Notes under the pieces: generated by a model
Told to the model about the DNA's origin: nothing
Databases searched by the model: none
The model's input: only the letters and a program-made list of their open reading frames with translations
Shown: in pieces, positions 50,866-59,715 of the stretch
Layout: every line of letters starts with the position of its first letter
Position numbering within the stretch: position 1 is the first letter of the stretch
Translations under genes and position numbers: made by a program
DNA from: Janthinobacterium sp. B9-8
Lineage (GTDB): Bacteria > Pseudomonadota > Gammaproteobacteria > Burkholderiales > Chitinibacteraceae
Direction: 5' to 3'
DNA: 64,000 nt
Assembly: GCF_000969645.2 (NCBI RefSeq)
Contig: NZ_CP014222.1
Location: 3,413,740-3,477,739 of the forward strand

Positions 50866-51945
50866 ATGTCTGCAAGCCCGATAGATTTGATTGATTTTGC
50901 TGCGCTCAATTTGCTGCGCTACCCAGCAAAGCACGCTAAAGATTTACGTGCATGGGATGCGAGTGATGAATACCTTGCAGAATTTATTCGTGCGGATGCA
51001 CCAGCGCTGTTAATCAACGATGCTTTTGGCGCGCTACATTGTGCCGTGGGCGTAAACGCGTTTCATATCAATGATTCCTGGTGCTCGCGCCACGCGATTG
51101 AAATCAATAGCCAGCAAAGCTTTACGCCCTATACAGGGCAAGCAGTCGCCTATGGCCTCGTTAAGCTGCCCAAGTCTTTGTCCTTATTTGAAGCCCAGCT
51201 ACAGCAGGTAGCACGGCATTTAAACGTGCCACTCACTTTATATTTCTCAGGCATGCAAAAGCATGTCAGCAGCGGACATTTAGACATTATTAAGTCTTGC
51301 TGCGATGAAGTTGAATACCTGCCCACGCAGCGAAAGGCGCGCATGTACACCGCCTGCCTGCGGCCAAGCCACATTGTCGCCACGCCCTATCTACAAGCCG
51401 CGCCCGAGCTAGGCCTCACACTCCGCAATGCGCCAGGTGTTTTTGCTGAGCAAAAAGTAGATATTGGCTCTCGCTTTTTTACCGAGCATTTTGATCGCTT
51501 GCCAAGCGCAGAGACCGTTGCTGACGTGGGTTGTGGCAATGGCCTACTGTCCCTTGCCTACCACCGCCTGCACCCCAAGGCCGAGTTACATTTATTTGAT
51601 GAGTCTTTAGCAGCAGTAGAATCAGCCCAGCTCAGCTTTGCCGCCAACTTCCCGGATGCTAGCTGCCAGATTCAGCACGGCGACGGCCTCTCTAGCGCGG
51701 TGGCAGACGGGAAATTTTTTGACCTAATCCTGATCAACCCGCCATTTCATCAGCAAAACACCGTCACCACCGATATTGCACTGAGCATGTTTGCCCAAGC
51801 CAAGCAATGCATGACGGCCAATAGCGAATTATGGATCGTGGCTAACAGCCACTTAAACTATCAGGCCGCGCTAAAGAAAAACTTCAGACAGATCGAGCTA
51901 GTCGCGCAGAACGCCAAATTTGTGATTATCAAAGCGAAGCGGTAA
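50866..51945 (+). CDS. rlmG: 23S rRNA (guanine-N2) methyltransferase RlmG
   Basis: SAM-dependent methyltransferase predicted to make m2G1835 in 23S rRNA. The start at 50866 (MSASPIDLIDFAALNLLRYP) follows AAAGAA and gives 359 residues. The 26 codons open upstream are unlike the family. The N-terminal degenerate MTase domain has LLINDAFGALHCAV. The C-terminal domain has VADVGCGNGLLSLAY and the catalytic NPPFH (291-295). RsmC is a related alternative, but the N-terminal half matches RlmG better. Confidence 0.9.
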   Translation: MSASPIDLIDFAALNLLRYPAKHAKDLRAWDASDEYLAEFIRADAPALLINDAFGALHCAVGVNAFHINDSWCSRHAIEINSQQSFTPYTGQAVAYGLVKLPKSLSLFEAQLQQVARHLNVPLTLYFSGMQKHVSSGHLDIIKSCCDEVEYLPTQRKARMYTACLRPSHIVATPYLQAAPELGLTLRNAPGVFAEQKVDIGSRFFTEHFDRLPSAETVADVGCGNGLLSLAYHRLHPKAELHLFDESLAAVESAQLSFAANFPDASCQIQHGDGLSSAVADGKFFDLILINPPFHQQNTVTTDIALSMFAQAKQCMTANSELWIVANSHLNYQAALKKNFRQIELVAQNAKFVIIKAKR

Positions 51946-51949
51946 ACCT

Positions 51950-52441
51950 AAGATCTGTAGACACGGAGAAAACCTTAAAAGTGAGTAAAAACTAAGGTCA
52001 TACAGGGAGTATAAATTTTGTAGGACGGATAAAACCCGCCGGACTTTAGCATGACAAGCTAGGAAATCGGCGGGTTTCACCCATACGCGCTAACCAAATT
52101 GTTTTTTTAGCAAACAGAGAAAAACGCGTTGACCACGCTCTTTGCACGGGGCTTTTTAAAGTCCCCTTGAAGCACGCCGAAACGAGGAACAAGCGGGCGG
52201 GGTTTCTTTGATGCCTGTTTGAGCGAAGCGAGTTCCGCAGCCGCCGCTCGATTGTCCGCAGTGAGGGATTTCGTGCTGGTCGGGGCGGCCTTCTTTGGCT
52301 TCGTTTCTTGGCCGTTCAAGAAAGGAAGGCCCCCGCGGAGGCCAACCGCTCCAAAATCAACGTGCCGAAGGCACTTAAAAAGGTCTTTTTGACTTTGCTT
52401 ATCGCCAATAAGTGAAACCCGGCGGGTTTCACCCGCCCTAC
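51950..52441 (+). repeat. Composite intergenic repeat, copy 1
   Basis: This non-coding stretch between rlmG and yegD contains a remnant of module 1 (GACACGGAGAAAAC, near 51959-51972), an inverted pair of GCGGGTTT motifs (52033-52041 with 52068-52076), and the core (52144-52382). A terminal REP-like palindrome closes it (52412-52432 and 52421-52437). The core shares long stretches with copies 2 and 3, including GAGCGAAGCGAGTTCCGCAG, TTTCTTG/CAAGAAA arms and GTGCCGAAGGCAC. A 70-residue - strand frame inside (52107-52319) is probably not a gene. Confidence 0.85.
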
Positions 52442-52502
52442 GAATAACAGGACACCCGCAAACGTGGGCAGGATCAAGCTGTGCCCACTTCGCAAAGGCT
52501 AA

Positions 52503-53768
52503 TCAACCAAACCGTCTTGCCGCTTCCACTGCCAAACCTGTACCGATGCTGCCAAATAAATCGCCTTCTACATGGCGGGCGTTGGGCAGTAAGGCGCCTA
52601 CTTGGGCACGTAGTAGCGGTACGCCGCTAGAGCCGCCGGTAAAGAATACGGTGTCGACCTGCTCTACACCGATACCTGCGGTATTTAATAGCTCGGTCAC
52701 TGTCTTTTCTACTGTATCCACCAAGCGGGAGATCGAGGTATCAAAATCGGCGCGGGTCAGATCATGGGTCAGATCGTCCTCTAATCTGTCCAAATAGATC
52801 GTGGTTTTATCGCTGCTAGAGAGCGCGATTTTGGCGTCTTCAACTTGCAAGGCCAGCCAGTGCCCGGCGCGTTGCTCGATCAGGCTCATTAAGCGATCCA
52901 GCTTATCGCGCTCCATGGCATCGCGATACACATCGGCCAAATCGCTCCAGGAGCGACGGGTGTAGGCAAAGTTAATCGTGTGCCAGGTAGCCAGATTAAA
53001 GAAGGTGCCCGAAGGGACTTCTGAGTTATTTTTTAGCCGCGTTTTATAGCCCAGTAAGGGCATTACGCCAGCAAGGCTCAGCGCTTTATCAAAATCTGTG
53101 CCACCAATATGCACACCGGCGCTGGCTAATAAATCATCGCGGCGATCTAGAAGCTTTGCACGCTCTGGCGATAAACGCACCAAGGAAAAGTCTGAAGTAC
53201 CGCCGCCAATATCCACAATCAGCACCAGCTCTTCTTTTTGAATGCTGCACTCGTAATGAAAAGCCGCCGCAATCGGCTCGAACTGAAAGCTAATTTCCTT
53301 AAAGCCAACCTGATAGGCAATCTCGGCCAGTGTTTTTTCAGCTTGCGCATCGGCAGCCACATCGTCATCAACAAAATGCACAGGGCGGCCAAATACCGCC
53401 TGCTCGAAAGGCCGACCCGCCGTGGCTTCAGCGCGGTGTTTTAACTCGCCAATATATTTAGCTAATAAGCCACGCAGCGGCACAGCACGACCATTGACTT
53501 CGGTTTGCGCGTCAATCAGGCTGCTGCCCAACAGGCTTTTAAGAGAGCGCATCAGGCGGCCTTCATAGCCTTCCAGATATTCGCCCATGGCCGCGCGGCC
53601 AAAGCAAACCGAATCTTCTTCGGCATTAAAAAACACCATTGAAGGCAGCGTCGCCTTACCATCTTCCAAAGAAATCAGCGTGTTGTGGCCGGGACGAACC
53701 CAGCCCACCGTAGAATTAGAGGTACCAAAATCGATGCCGCAGGCACGAGCAAAAGTAGGAGTAGTCAC
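52503..53768 (-). CDS. yegD: Hsp70-family chaperone-like protein, YegD type
   Basis: Actin-fold ATPase of 421 residues lacking most of the DnaK substrate domain. Motifs are GIDFGTSNS (11-19, phosphate 1), DIGGGTSDF (186-194, phosphate 2) and FFTGGSSGVPLL (adenosine). The GTG at 53768 is chosen because a promoter (TTGTTT-17-TAGAAT) lies just upstream. A longer frame to 53828 with a TTG start would begin within the promoter. Its role is unknown even in E. coli. It stands alone, converging on repeat copy 1. Confidence 0.9.
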   Translation of the reverse strand: MTTPTFARACGIDFGTSNSTVGWVRPGHNTLISLEDGKATLPSMVFFNAEEDSVCFGRAAMGEYLEGYEGRLMRSLKSLLGSSLIDAQTEVNGRAVPLRGLLAKYIGELKHRAEATAGRPFEQAVFGRPVHFVDDDVAADAQAEKTLAEIAYQVGFKEISFQFEPIAAAFHYECSIQKEELVLIVDIGGGTSDFSLVRLSPERAKLLDRRDDLLASAGVHIGGTDFDKALSLAGVMPLLGYKTRLKNNSEVPSGTFFNLATWHTINFAYTRRSWSDLADVYRDAMERDKLDRLMSLIEQRAGHWLALQVEDAKIALSSSDKTTIYLDRLEDDLTHDLTRADFDTSISRLVDTVEKTVTELLNTAGIGVEQVDTVFFTGGSSGVPLLRAQVGALLPNARHVEGDLFGSIGTGLAVEAARRFG

Positions 53769-53799
53769 AGGCCTGTTCCGGACGGCAAAAAGGGGCGTA

Positions 53800-53828
53800 A
53801 TTCTACCCGCCAAAGGCGAACAAAACAA
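53800..53828 (-). promoter_or_regulatory. Promoter of yegD
   Basis: On the - strand, -35 TTGTTT (53823-53828), 17-bp spacer, -10 TAGAAT (53800-53805). The predicted start point lies about 25 bp before the GTG, and the promoter decides the start codon choice. Confidence 0.68.
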
Positions 53829-53925
53829 TTTCGAATCATTGCCTTATCTTTTAAGATTTGTATTGAGTTAATCAGATTTGCCCCCATTTACGTTCAATAC
53901 TTAAGCCAGAATGGGCAGCACAAGC

Positions 53926-54531
53926 ATGGAATTAACAATCTCGGCGCTCTCGCCCGATGAAAAATACGCTTTAATTAGCGATTGTGTTGTACCGCGCCCT
54001 ATTGCATGGATCAATACCCAAAGCAGCAATGGAATAGTCAATGTAGCGCCTTTTTCTTACTTCAATATTGTTTCCAATGAACCCATGATTGTGTCGGTCA
54101 GTATTAATCGCCGCCACGATAATGCCCTGCTTAAAGATACTGCGCGCAATATTTTGCAAACGGGCGAATGCGTCGTTCACCTGCCATCGCGCGGACACGC
54201 ACCGCAAGTGAATGCCAGCGCGGCCGCTTTTGCCCCGAATGAAAGCGAAGCCACCGCCCTTGGGCTAGCCCTTACGCCATCCACAGCCGTAAAACCACCC
54301 CGCCTTGCCGATTGCGGTATTGCGCTGGAGTGCCGTCTGCATATGCATGTAGAGGTAGGGGACCCTGTTGTGGCTGATTTAATTTTGCTGGAAGTGATAC
54401 ACATTGGCGTGGCCGACGATTTGCTCAGAGACGGGCGCATCCACCCCGAGCCACTCGACCCGCTCTCCCGCCTTGGCGGCCCAGACTACGCCGTGATTGG
54501 TGAGCGCTTTATTATTCAGAGGCCTAAATAA
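53926..54531 (+). CDS. Flavin reductase-like FMN-binding split-barrel protein
   Basis: Member of the Flavin_Reduct (DIM6/NTAB) family, which binds FMN and reduces flavins for partner enzymes. The ATG at 53926 (MELTISALSPDEKYALISDC) aligns with family starts and gives 201 residues. An ATG at 53911 adds five. Family motifs are VVPRPIAWINTQSSNG, NVAPFSYFNIVSNEP and a late EVIHIGVADDLL. ridA follows immediately with no spacer, so the two are co-translated. Substrate unknown. Confidence 0.86.
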   Translation: MELTISALSPDEKYALISDCVVPRPIAWINTQSSNGIVNVAPFSYFNIVSNEPMIVSVSINRRHDNALLKDTARNILQTGECVVHLPSRGHAPQVNASAAAFAPNESEATALGLALTPSTAVKPPRLADCGIALECRLHMHVEVGDPVVADLILLEVIHIGVADDLLRDGRIHPEPLDPLSRLGGPDYAVIGERFIIQRPK

Positions 54532-54924
54532 ATGAACACAATGAACAAAACCATTATCCATAGCGACAGCGCACCCAAAGCCGTCGGCACGTACTCGCAA
54601 GCAGTCAAAATTGGTAATACCGTGTATTTATCCGGCCAGATCGGCCTTGATCCTGCCAGCGGCATTCTGGCCGAGGGCTTTAATGCCCAAGCGCATCAAG
54701 TCTTTCAGAATCTGCGTGCGGTATGTCAGGCCGCAGGTGGTGACTTGCAAAATATTGCAAAGCTAGGTGTATTTGTTACCGACCTGAGCAACTTTGCCGC
54801 ACTCAACGACATCATGGGGCAATATTTCACCGAGCCCTACCCTGCCCGAGCCGCCATTCAGGCTGCAGCTCTACCTAAAGGCGCACTGGTTGAGGCCGAT
54901 GGAGTGATGGTTTTAGATTTGTAA
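54532..54924 (+). CDS. ridA: Reactive intermediate/imine deaminase RidA
   Basis: Trimeric enzyme that hydrolyses reactive 2-aminoacrylate and other imines made by PLP enzymes. The 130 residues include APKAVGTYSQAVKIGNTVYL, SGQIGLDPASG, and the catalytic arginine in PARAAIQAAALPKGALVEAD. It directly abuts the flavin reductase-like gene. A second ATG three codons in is possible. Confidence 0.95.
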   Translation: MNTMNKTIIHSDSAPKAVGTYSQAVKIGNTVYLSGQIGLDPASGILAEGFNAQAHQVFQNLRAVCQAAGGDLQNIAKLGVFVTDLSNFAALNDIMGQYFTEPYPARAAIQAAALPKGALVEADGVMVLDL

Positions 54925-54939
54925 CTGATGCCGCGCAGT

Positions 54940-55312
54940 AAAACCCAAATCTTGAAACACGGAGGCCACAGAGAACACGGAGTTTCACGGAGAAAAACAG
55001 TTTCTTAATTCAGCAATTTTCTTTGGAATTTAAGCACTCTCAAACCAGATAATCTGGACTTTTATCACAACTAGTGGCATGGGGCTTAAAAACCCCCTTG
55101 AAGCCGCGACACGAGGAATAAGCGGGTCGGGGTTTCGGAAAAGGGGTAGCGGCTTGCTCCCGAGCAGCCGCTACGCCGAGCTGATTATCCGCAGTGAGAG
55201 ACCTTCGTGCTTTTGAGGTTGCGGTTTTGCTTCCTTGCTTGGCCGTTCAGAAATCAAATACTTCGCGGGGATGCCGCACCTAAATCAACGAGCCGAAGGC
55301 ACTAAAAAGATA
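54940..55312 (+). repeat. Composite intergenic repeat, copy 2
   Basis: This non-coding stretch after ridA has module 1 (54940-54998, from AAAACCCAAATCTTGAAACA to CACGGAGAAAAAC), a linker resembling that of copy 3, and a core (55077-55310). The core is more diverged. Its central hairpin is TAGCGGCT/AGCCGCTA instead of the GAGCG/CGCTC hairpin in copies 1 and 3, and the TTTCTTG/CAAGAAA arms are damaged. Confidence 0.82.
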
Positions 55313-55356
55313 ATCTCTGCATAACATCACAATCAATACACCTCAGGAGAAAAGCT

Positions 55357-55770
55357 ATTTTCCAAAATCCTAGTGACTCAGCCATCCGGCAGTTTCTGCT
55401 TAGCATTCATCGCATCGCCGTAGTAGGCCTTTCTCCCAAACCCGATCGACCAAGCTTTGCTGTGGCCAAAGTGATGCAACAGGTAGGTATGCAAATTGTG
55501 CCGGTGCGCCCGTTTACCGAAAGCGTACTGGGAGAGCCCGCCTATGCCAGCCTAAGTGATGTGCCGGGCAAGGTGGATTTGGTGAATGTATTTCGGGCAA
55601 GCGAGCAAATCGATGCCATTGTGGATGAAGCCATTACCTTGCAGATCCCGGCGATTTGGATTCAGCAGGGCATTATTAATGAGGCAGCGGCAGAACGCGC
55701 CCAAGCGGCGGGGCTGTTTGTGGTGATGGATCGATGTATCAAGATTGATTATCTAAGGCTCTGCCTGTGA
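55357..55770 (+). CDS. CoA-binding (Rossmann) domain protein, apparent AUU start
   Basis: YccU-like single-domain protein that probably binds CoA or a similar nucleotide. Function is unknown. The conserved fold begins well upstream of the first ATG/GTG: HRIAVVGLSPKPDRPSFAVA (about 18-37). The frame contains no ATG, GTG or TTG between the stop at 55303 and GTG 55462. ATT at 55357 has AGGAG seven bases upstream and sits where homologues start (M)FQNPSDSAIR. This gives 137 residues, the usual size. A GTG start at 55462 would delete the nucleotide loop. Confidence 0.8.
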   Translation: MFQNPSDSAIRQFLLSIHRIAVVGLSPKPDRPSFAVAKVMQQVGMQIVPVRPFTESVLGEPAYASLSDVPGKVDLVNVFRASEQIDAIVDEAITLQIPAIWIQQGIINEAAAERAQAAGLFVVMDRCIKIDYLRLCL

Positions 55771-56528
55771 GCTGCCATCTGGTCTTAGGGGATTTTGCCG
55801 CAGATGTTCTGCGGGAGTTGCTTGGCCCCTATGCCGATATCCGCATTCACAGAGATGACTTAGCTCTTGGCCCGCTGGGTGATATCGATCATGTTTACCC
55901 CGCAGCCAGAATTCAGTTTTGGAATGAAGTCTTCCCGCTATCCAGCTTTGACTTTAGCGATGTGCTCCCCGCAGGCAACGCCCAGCTCGCGGCCCTGCCG
56001 GAAGATCTTACTTTATGGATAGGCACATCTTGTGGCGAGGCGCTTTTGCTACGCCGCTTAGCATGGTGGCGAAATCAAACCGGACGAAGTTTTAAGCTGA
56101 TTATTCCTGACACCTCAGGAGTCGCCAGCTATATTGCAGGTCAAGTACCACTCAGCCTGCTTCGCCCCGAGCAAATCGAATCGGCCAATAGCGAACTCGT
56201 TCCCCTCGCCCAATTACAAAAATTAGCGCAAGAATGGCAAACGCTGTGCCAGCAAATCAGTATGTTTCGTGGCTGGAATGGGCAGACGTTTCAACATCTG
56301 GGCGAAACCGCGCTTGACGCCGAAATGCTGGCTTTAATCACCGATAACTATTTGCCTTGCAGCCAGATTGCAGGGCTTTGGATACAGGCTAGCAAAGACT
56401 TTTTTCGCAGTGACGTATTAGCCATGTGGCGCTTACGCTGCCTGACGGCACAAGGACTGATCGAAATGGAAAGCCTCCCCGATCAGCACGATTTATTTGC
56501 TTTTAAAGTACGTAAAAACTTTATTTAG
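55767..56528 (+). CDS. DUF1835/DUF3658-like protein
   Basis: Uncharacterised 253-residue protein. It opens MSCHLVLGDFAADVLRELLG and shows the DUF1835 pattern (HRDDLALGPLGD, then LWIGTSCGEALLLRRLAWW). A DUF3658-like C-terminal part follows (QHLGETALDAEMLALIT). The GTG start overlaps the previous stop (GTGA), so it is translationally coupled to the CoA-binding gene. No catalytic role can be assigned. Confidence 0.8.
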   Translation: MSCHLVLGDFAADVLRELLGPYADIRIHRDDLALGPLGDIDHVYPAARIQFWNEVFPLSSFDFSDVLPAGNAQLAALPEDLTLWIGTSCGEALLLRRLAWWRNQTGRSFKLIIPDTSGVASYIAGQVPLSLLRPEQIESANSELVPLAQLQKLAQEWQTLCQQISMFRGWNGQTFQHLGETALDAEMLALITDNYLPCSQIAGLWIQASKDFFRSDVLAMWRLRCLTAQGLIEMESLPDQHDLFAFKVRKNFI

Positions 56529-56529
56529 C

Positions 56530-56561
56530 AAAAAAGCCGCAGCTCCAGCTACGGCTTTTTA
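56530..56561. terminator. Bidirectional terminator between converging genes
   Basis: AAAAAGCCG pairs with CGGCTTTTT around an inner AGCT-CC-AGCT. U-runs are present for both strands. It sits 2 bp after the DUF1835 gene and before the DUF2145 gene's 3' end. Confidence 0.85.
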
Positions 56562-56622
56562 AAGATCAAGACTAAATTCACTAGCTAGTGTTTATCCAAC
56601 GCAATATCCCAAGCCTTAAACC

Positions 56623-57438
56623 TTAGCGCAATTCCGGTAATTTTTTCGCTTCTACTAAATAGCTGCGGCTTTCCGGAATAGCTTGCTGCAAAAAATTCAC
56701 GATCGAATCAACGGTTACGGTATCAATTTTCCCCGCCATCCGCCGATCCGTTGGATGATCGTCAAAAGCGATATTGGCGCGAAACATCCGCCCTCCCAAG
56801 CGCTTAAAAGTATTTATTTTTAGCTCGCTAGGTTGGTAATTCATCAATTTCAACCATTGCTGGGCTTGTACACGGCTGCGAATATCCAGATCACGGCTCA
56901 TTGCCGACGCTAAACCTTCTAACACCCATTGATTTGAATTTTGATAGAGCGTGGAAAACGGATAGGCCAGCATATTGTATTTACTGCCATGCAATTGCTC
57001 CATTTTGCTTTGCTCACTTAACCAGGATTGCAGCTTATCTTGCACAGCAATAGATGGAACAATAATCAAAGCATCATAGGCAAAAGGATCATCCATAAAA
57101 AAATTAGCCAAGCCTTCACGCCATAAATCCGATTGCACCGTGCCGCACTGATTTAATAAATGCATCACCCACCATTGGCCCTGAGCGCTAGGGTCGCGCC
57201 AAACAAAGCCCAGATGAGAAAACCGTAGATTGTAAGCCGATAAATCTTGGCCTACCCTCGCAATCAGCGCCACTTTAGGCTTGATTTCATCCAGCTGCTG
57301 CATACTGGCGTAGCCCGCGGCCATCGCCTGACGGAATGTTTCAGTATTAGGCGACGCATCCTGGCACGCACGCCCAGCCCAGACATGGCTCATTAGCAGA
57401 CTGGCGATCAGCCCAAGCAGCCATTGATTCAAGCGCAT
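56623..57438 (-). CDS. DUF2145 family secreted protein
   Basis: Predicted periplasmic protein of 271 residues with a Sec signal (about 1-21, ending HVWAG). DUF2145 features visible are VALIARVGQDLSAYNLRFSH, GFVWRD, and YPFSTLYQNSNQWVLEGLAS. The function is unknown. It follows another signal-peptide gene by 12 bp and both are likely co-expressed. Confidence 0.82.
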   Translation of the reverse strand: MRLNQWLLGLIASLLMSHVWAGRACQDASPNTETFRQAMAAGYASMQQLDEIKPKVALIARVGQDLSAYNLRFSHLGFVWRDPSAQGQWWVMHLLNQCGTVQSDLWREGLANFFMDDPFAYDALIIVPSIAVQDKLQSWLSEQSKMEQLHGSKYNMLAYPFSTLYQNSNQWVLEGLASAMSRDLDIRSRVQAQQWLKLMNYQPSELKINTFKRLGGRMFRANIAFDDHPTDRRMAGKIDTVTVDSIVNFLQQAIPESRSYLVEAKKLPELR

Positions 57439-57450
57439 GCAAGCATCCCC

Positions 57451-57894
57451 TTATTGGGCGGAAATTTTGGATTGGTGCAGCAAAGACATCCCTATTTCAT
57501 TGGGAATAAACGCCACTAATTTGCCCGAGGCAATCAAAGCATAGCCGGTGCTTTCAGCGGTCGTTTTAATCGATGTGCCCACGGCAATACCTAATTCTTT
57601 AAGCATGGCTTCGCTAACTTTCACCATATAACGACTGCCATCACTCACTCGCTCAATCGTGAGCATGCTCGCCTCTGCCGCCACCTTACCAACACCTACC
57701 ACCGTAAAGCCCACTCCCAAACCAAATGCCGCAGAGGCTTCAACGGGCTTACCTTGTAGCGACAATACAGGCGAAAGCACCACGGACATCAAACCACTTT
57801 GCAGTATTTCACTCCCTTCATTGCGAGCTTGTGCGGAGGTAGTAAATAAACAACTGCCTAGCAAGATTGCAAATAATAAGGTTGGTTTTAGCAT
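57451..57894 (-). CDS. Hypothetical secreted protein paired with DUF2145
   Basis: Not recognised. The 147 residues have a Sec signal ending SAQA (cleavage near 23). A glycine-, valine- and alanine-rich region (about 45-75) might insert into a membrane. No cysteine or enzyme motif remains in the mature part. It is the upstream member of a two-gene unit with the DUF2145 protein. Confidence 0.68.
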   Translation of the reverse strand: MLKPTLLFAILLGSCLFTTSAQARNEGSEILQSGLMSVVLSPVLSLQGKPVEASAAFGLGVGFTVVGVGKVAAEASMLTIERVSDGSRYMVKVSEAMLKELGIAVGTSIKTTAESTGYALIASGKLVAFIPNEIGMSLLHQSKISAQ

Positions 57895-58181
57895 TTTTAT
57901 AATCCTTTTAAAAAGACTTTAGAAAACACATAAATGAATAAAAATGTCCGTTTTGCAAAAAAAACGATGCGGGGGGCTTCTATATAAATCAAGTCATGCT
58001 CTGACACAAAAAATCAGTGTATTGCACAATGCGCCGATCATGTACAAACTAAAACCCATACGGGCATCACCTTAAATTCGCCAAGCAAAGCTTAGCATGT
58101 GATTTTTTTCTTGCTCACGCATTGCCTTAAATGGCCGCTAAGTTTACCTTTAGTTAAATTCTTCAGCGGCGCGCCAGATAT
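57895..58181. other. Intergenic region between divergent genes
   Basis: There is no gene in these 287 bp. Promoters for the secreted-protein pair (-) and dapF (+) must lie here. A weak + strand match TTGCCT-17-TACCTT occurs shortly before dapF. No repeat or strong hairpin was seen. Confidence 0.4.
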
Positions 58182-59033
58182 ATGAAACTTCAGTTCACAA
58201 AGATGCAAGGCCTAGGTAATGATTTTATGGTGATTGATGGGGTAAATCAGCAGATCAAGCTGAGCACCGACACCATACGCCGGCTGGGTGATCGGCATTT
58301 TGGTATTGGTTTTGACCAGCTTTTACTGGTAGAGCCTTCCACGCGTGCCGATATCGACTTTAGCTACCGCATTTTTAATAATGACGGCAGCGAAGTGGAG
58401 CAATGTGGGAATGGCGCACGCTGCTTTGCTCGCTTTGTGCACGATAAAAAGCTAAGCCTTAAAAAAGAAATCGCCGTTGAAACAGCAAGAGGGGTGATTT
58501 ATCCACGGCTGGAAGACAATGGCCATGTCAGCGTCAATATGGGCGTGCCGCAATTTTCCCCAAAGGAAATCCCCTTCATTGCTGACAGCGATCTCATCAT
58601 TCACCCACTGGATATTGACGGAATAATCTTTGAGATTAGTGTGGTATCCATGGGCAACCCACACGCTGTGCAAGTTGTTACTGATGTTGAAGTCGCCCCC
58701 GTTGCCAGTATCGGCCCAAAAATTGAAACCCACCCGCAATTCCCGGCTAAGGTGAATGTTGGCTTTATGCAAATCATCAGCCGTGATGAAATCAAGCTAC
58801 GCGTGTTTGAACGCGCTGCGGGCGAAACATTGGCTTGCGGCACCGGCGCTTGTGCGGCTGTTGTAGCAGGAATCCGCCGTGGCTTACTCAATCCGCAAGT
58901 TCGTGTCCTCACTCATGGTGGCGAGCTGACCATTGCTTGGGAAGGGGATTCACAAGCAGTATGGATGACCGGCCCTGCCGTCACCGTGTTTGACGGTACT
59001 ATCAATCTCCAAGGAGAAGAATATGCAGCCTAA
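58182..59033 (+). CDS. dapF: Diaminopimelate epimerase
   Basis: Converts LL- to meso-diaminopimelate for lysine and peptidoglycan. The 283 residues carry the two catalytic cysteines, C75 in [11 protein letters not shown] and C219 in [11 protein letters not shown]. It starts [20 protein letters not shown]. The last 11 bp overlap the next gene, and dapF-DUF484-xerC is a common operon. Confidence 0.97.
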   Translation: MKLQFTKMQGLGNDFMVIDGVNQQIKLSTDTIRRLGDRHFGIGFDQLLLVEPSTRADIDFSYRIFNNDGSEVEQCGNGARCFARFVHDKKLSLKKEIAVETARGVIYPRLEDNGHVSVNMGVPQFSPKEIPFIADSDLIIHPLDIDGIIFEISVVSMGNPHAVQVVTDVEVAPVASIGPKIETHPQFPAKVNVGFMQIISRDEIKLRVFERAAGETLACGTGACAAVVAGIRRGLLNPQVRVLTHGGELTIAWEGDSQAVWMTGPAVTVFDGTINLQGEEYAA

Positions 59034-59715
59034 TGAAATCGTCGCGTGGCTACGGGACAACCCGGAATTTTTTGACCAATACGCCGATGAACTGGCTGAA
59101 ATCTATGTGCCACACACGCACCGTGGTCAGGCGATTTCTCTGGCCGAGCGGCAACTGCTTACCCTGCGCGAGAAAAACCGCTCGCTAGAGCTGCGCTTAG
59201 GCGATTTGCTGCAATTTGGTGAAGAAAACGACCATATTTCGGAAAAGCTGCACCAACTCAGCGTCAGCCTGATGCAGGCTGATGACTTAGCCAGCATGAT
59301 CGGCACCTTGGAATACCATTTGCAGCATCGCTTTGGCATACCGCATATCGCCTTACGGCTGTGGCTGGATAGCGATTGTAATCTGCGCGAATTTGCTCCC
59401 GTAGGAGACGCCGTGCAAAAGCTAGCACAAAACTTAGTATCGCCTTACTGCGGCCCCTATGTAACCGATGAAGTGCTTTCTTGGTTTGAATGCGACACCA
59501 CTACGCTGAAATCCTTCGCCCAATTTGCCCTGCGTACCGGCGGCGAGCCATTTGGCGTACTCGTCATGGCCAGCGAAGATATCGAGCGCTTCTACCCTGA
59601 TATGGGCACGCTGTATTTGCAGCGCCTGTCTGATTTAGTATCCGCATCGATTCGCCGCGCCGTACCTCAATTTGCGCCCGATGACGAGCCTATGCTGCTC
59701 ACCGAAGAAGTGTAA
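59023..59715 (+). CDS. DUF484 family protein
   Basis: Cytosolic protein of 230 residues with a coiled-coil N-terminus ([20 protein letters not shown], about 46-65) and a GAF-like C-terminal domain. Its function is unknown, but it is almost always encoded between dapF and xerC. The ATG at 59023 ([20 protein letters not shown]) has GGAGAAG upstream and aligns with homologues. An earlier ATG at 58990 is out of pattern. It overlaps both neighbours. Confidence 0.9.
   Translation: MQPNEIVAWLRDNPEFFDQYADELAEIYVPHTHRGQAISLAERQLLTLREKNRSLELRLGDLLQFGEENDHISEKLHQLSVSLMQADDLASMIGTLEYHLQHRFGIPHIALRLWLDSDCNLREFAPVGDAVQKLAQNLVSPYCGPYVTDEVLSWFECDTTTLKSFAQFALRTGGEPFGVLVMASEDIERFYPDMGTLYLQRLSDLVSASIRRAVPQFAPDDEPMLLTEEV

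Noticed and set aside
52107..52319. Small - strand ORF inside repeat copy 1
   Set aside because: A related frame exists in copy 3, but the + strand frame is equally conserved and copy 2 breaks it. The conservation is better explained by the repeat DNA itself.
55462..55770. GTG start at 55462 for the CoA-binding gene
   Set aside because: It would remove the first strand and nucleotide loop (VVGLSPKPDRPS), which is clearly coded upstream in the same frame, and has no ribosome site.
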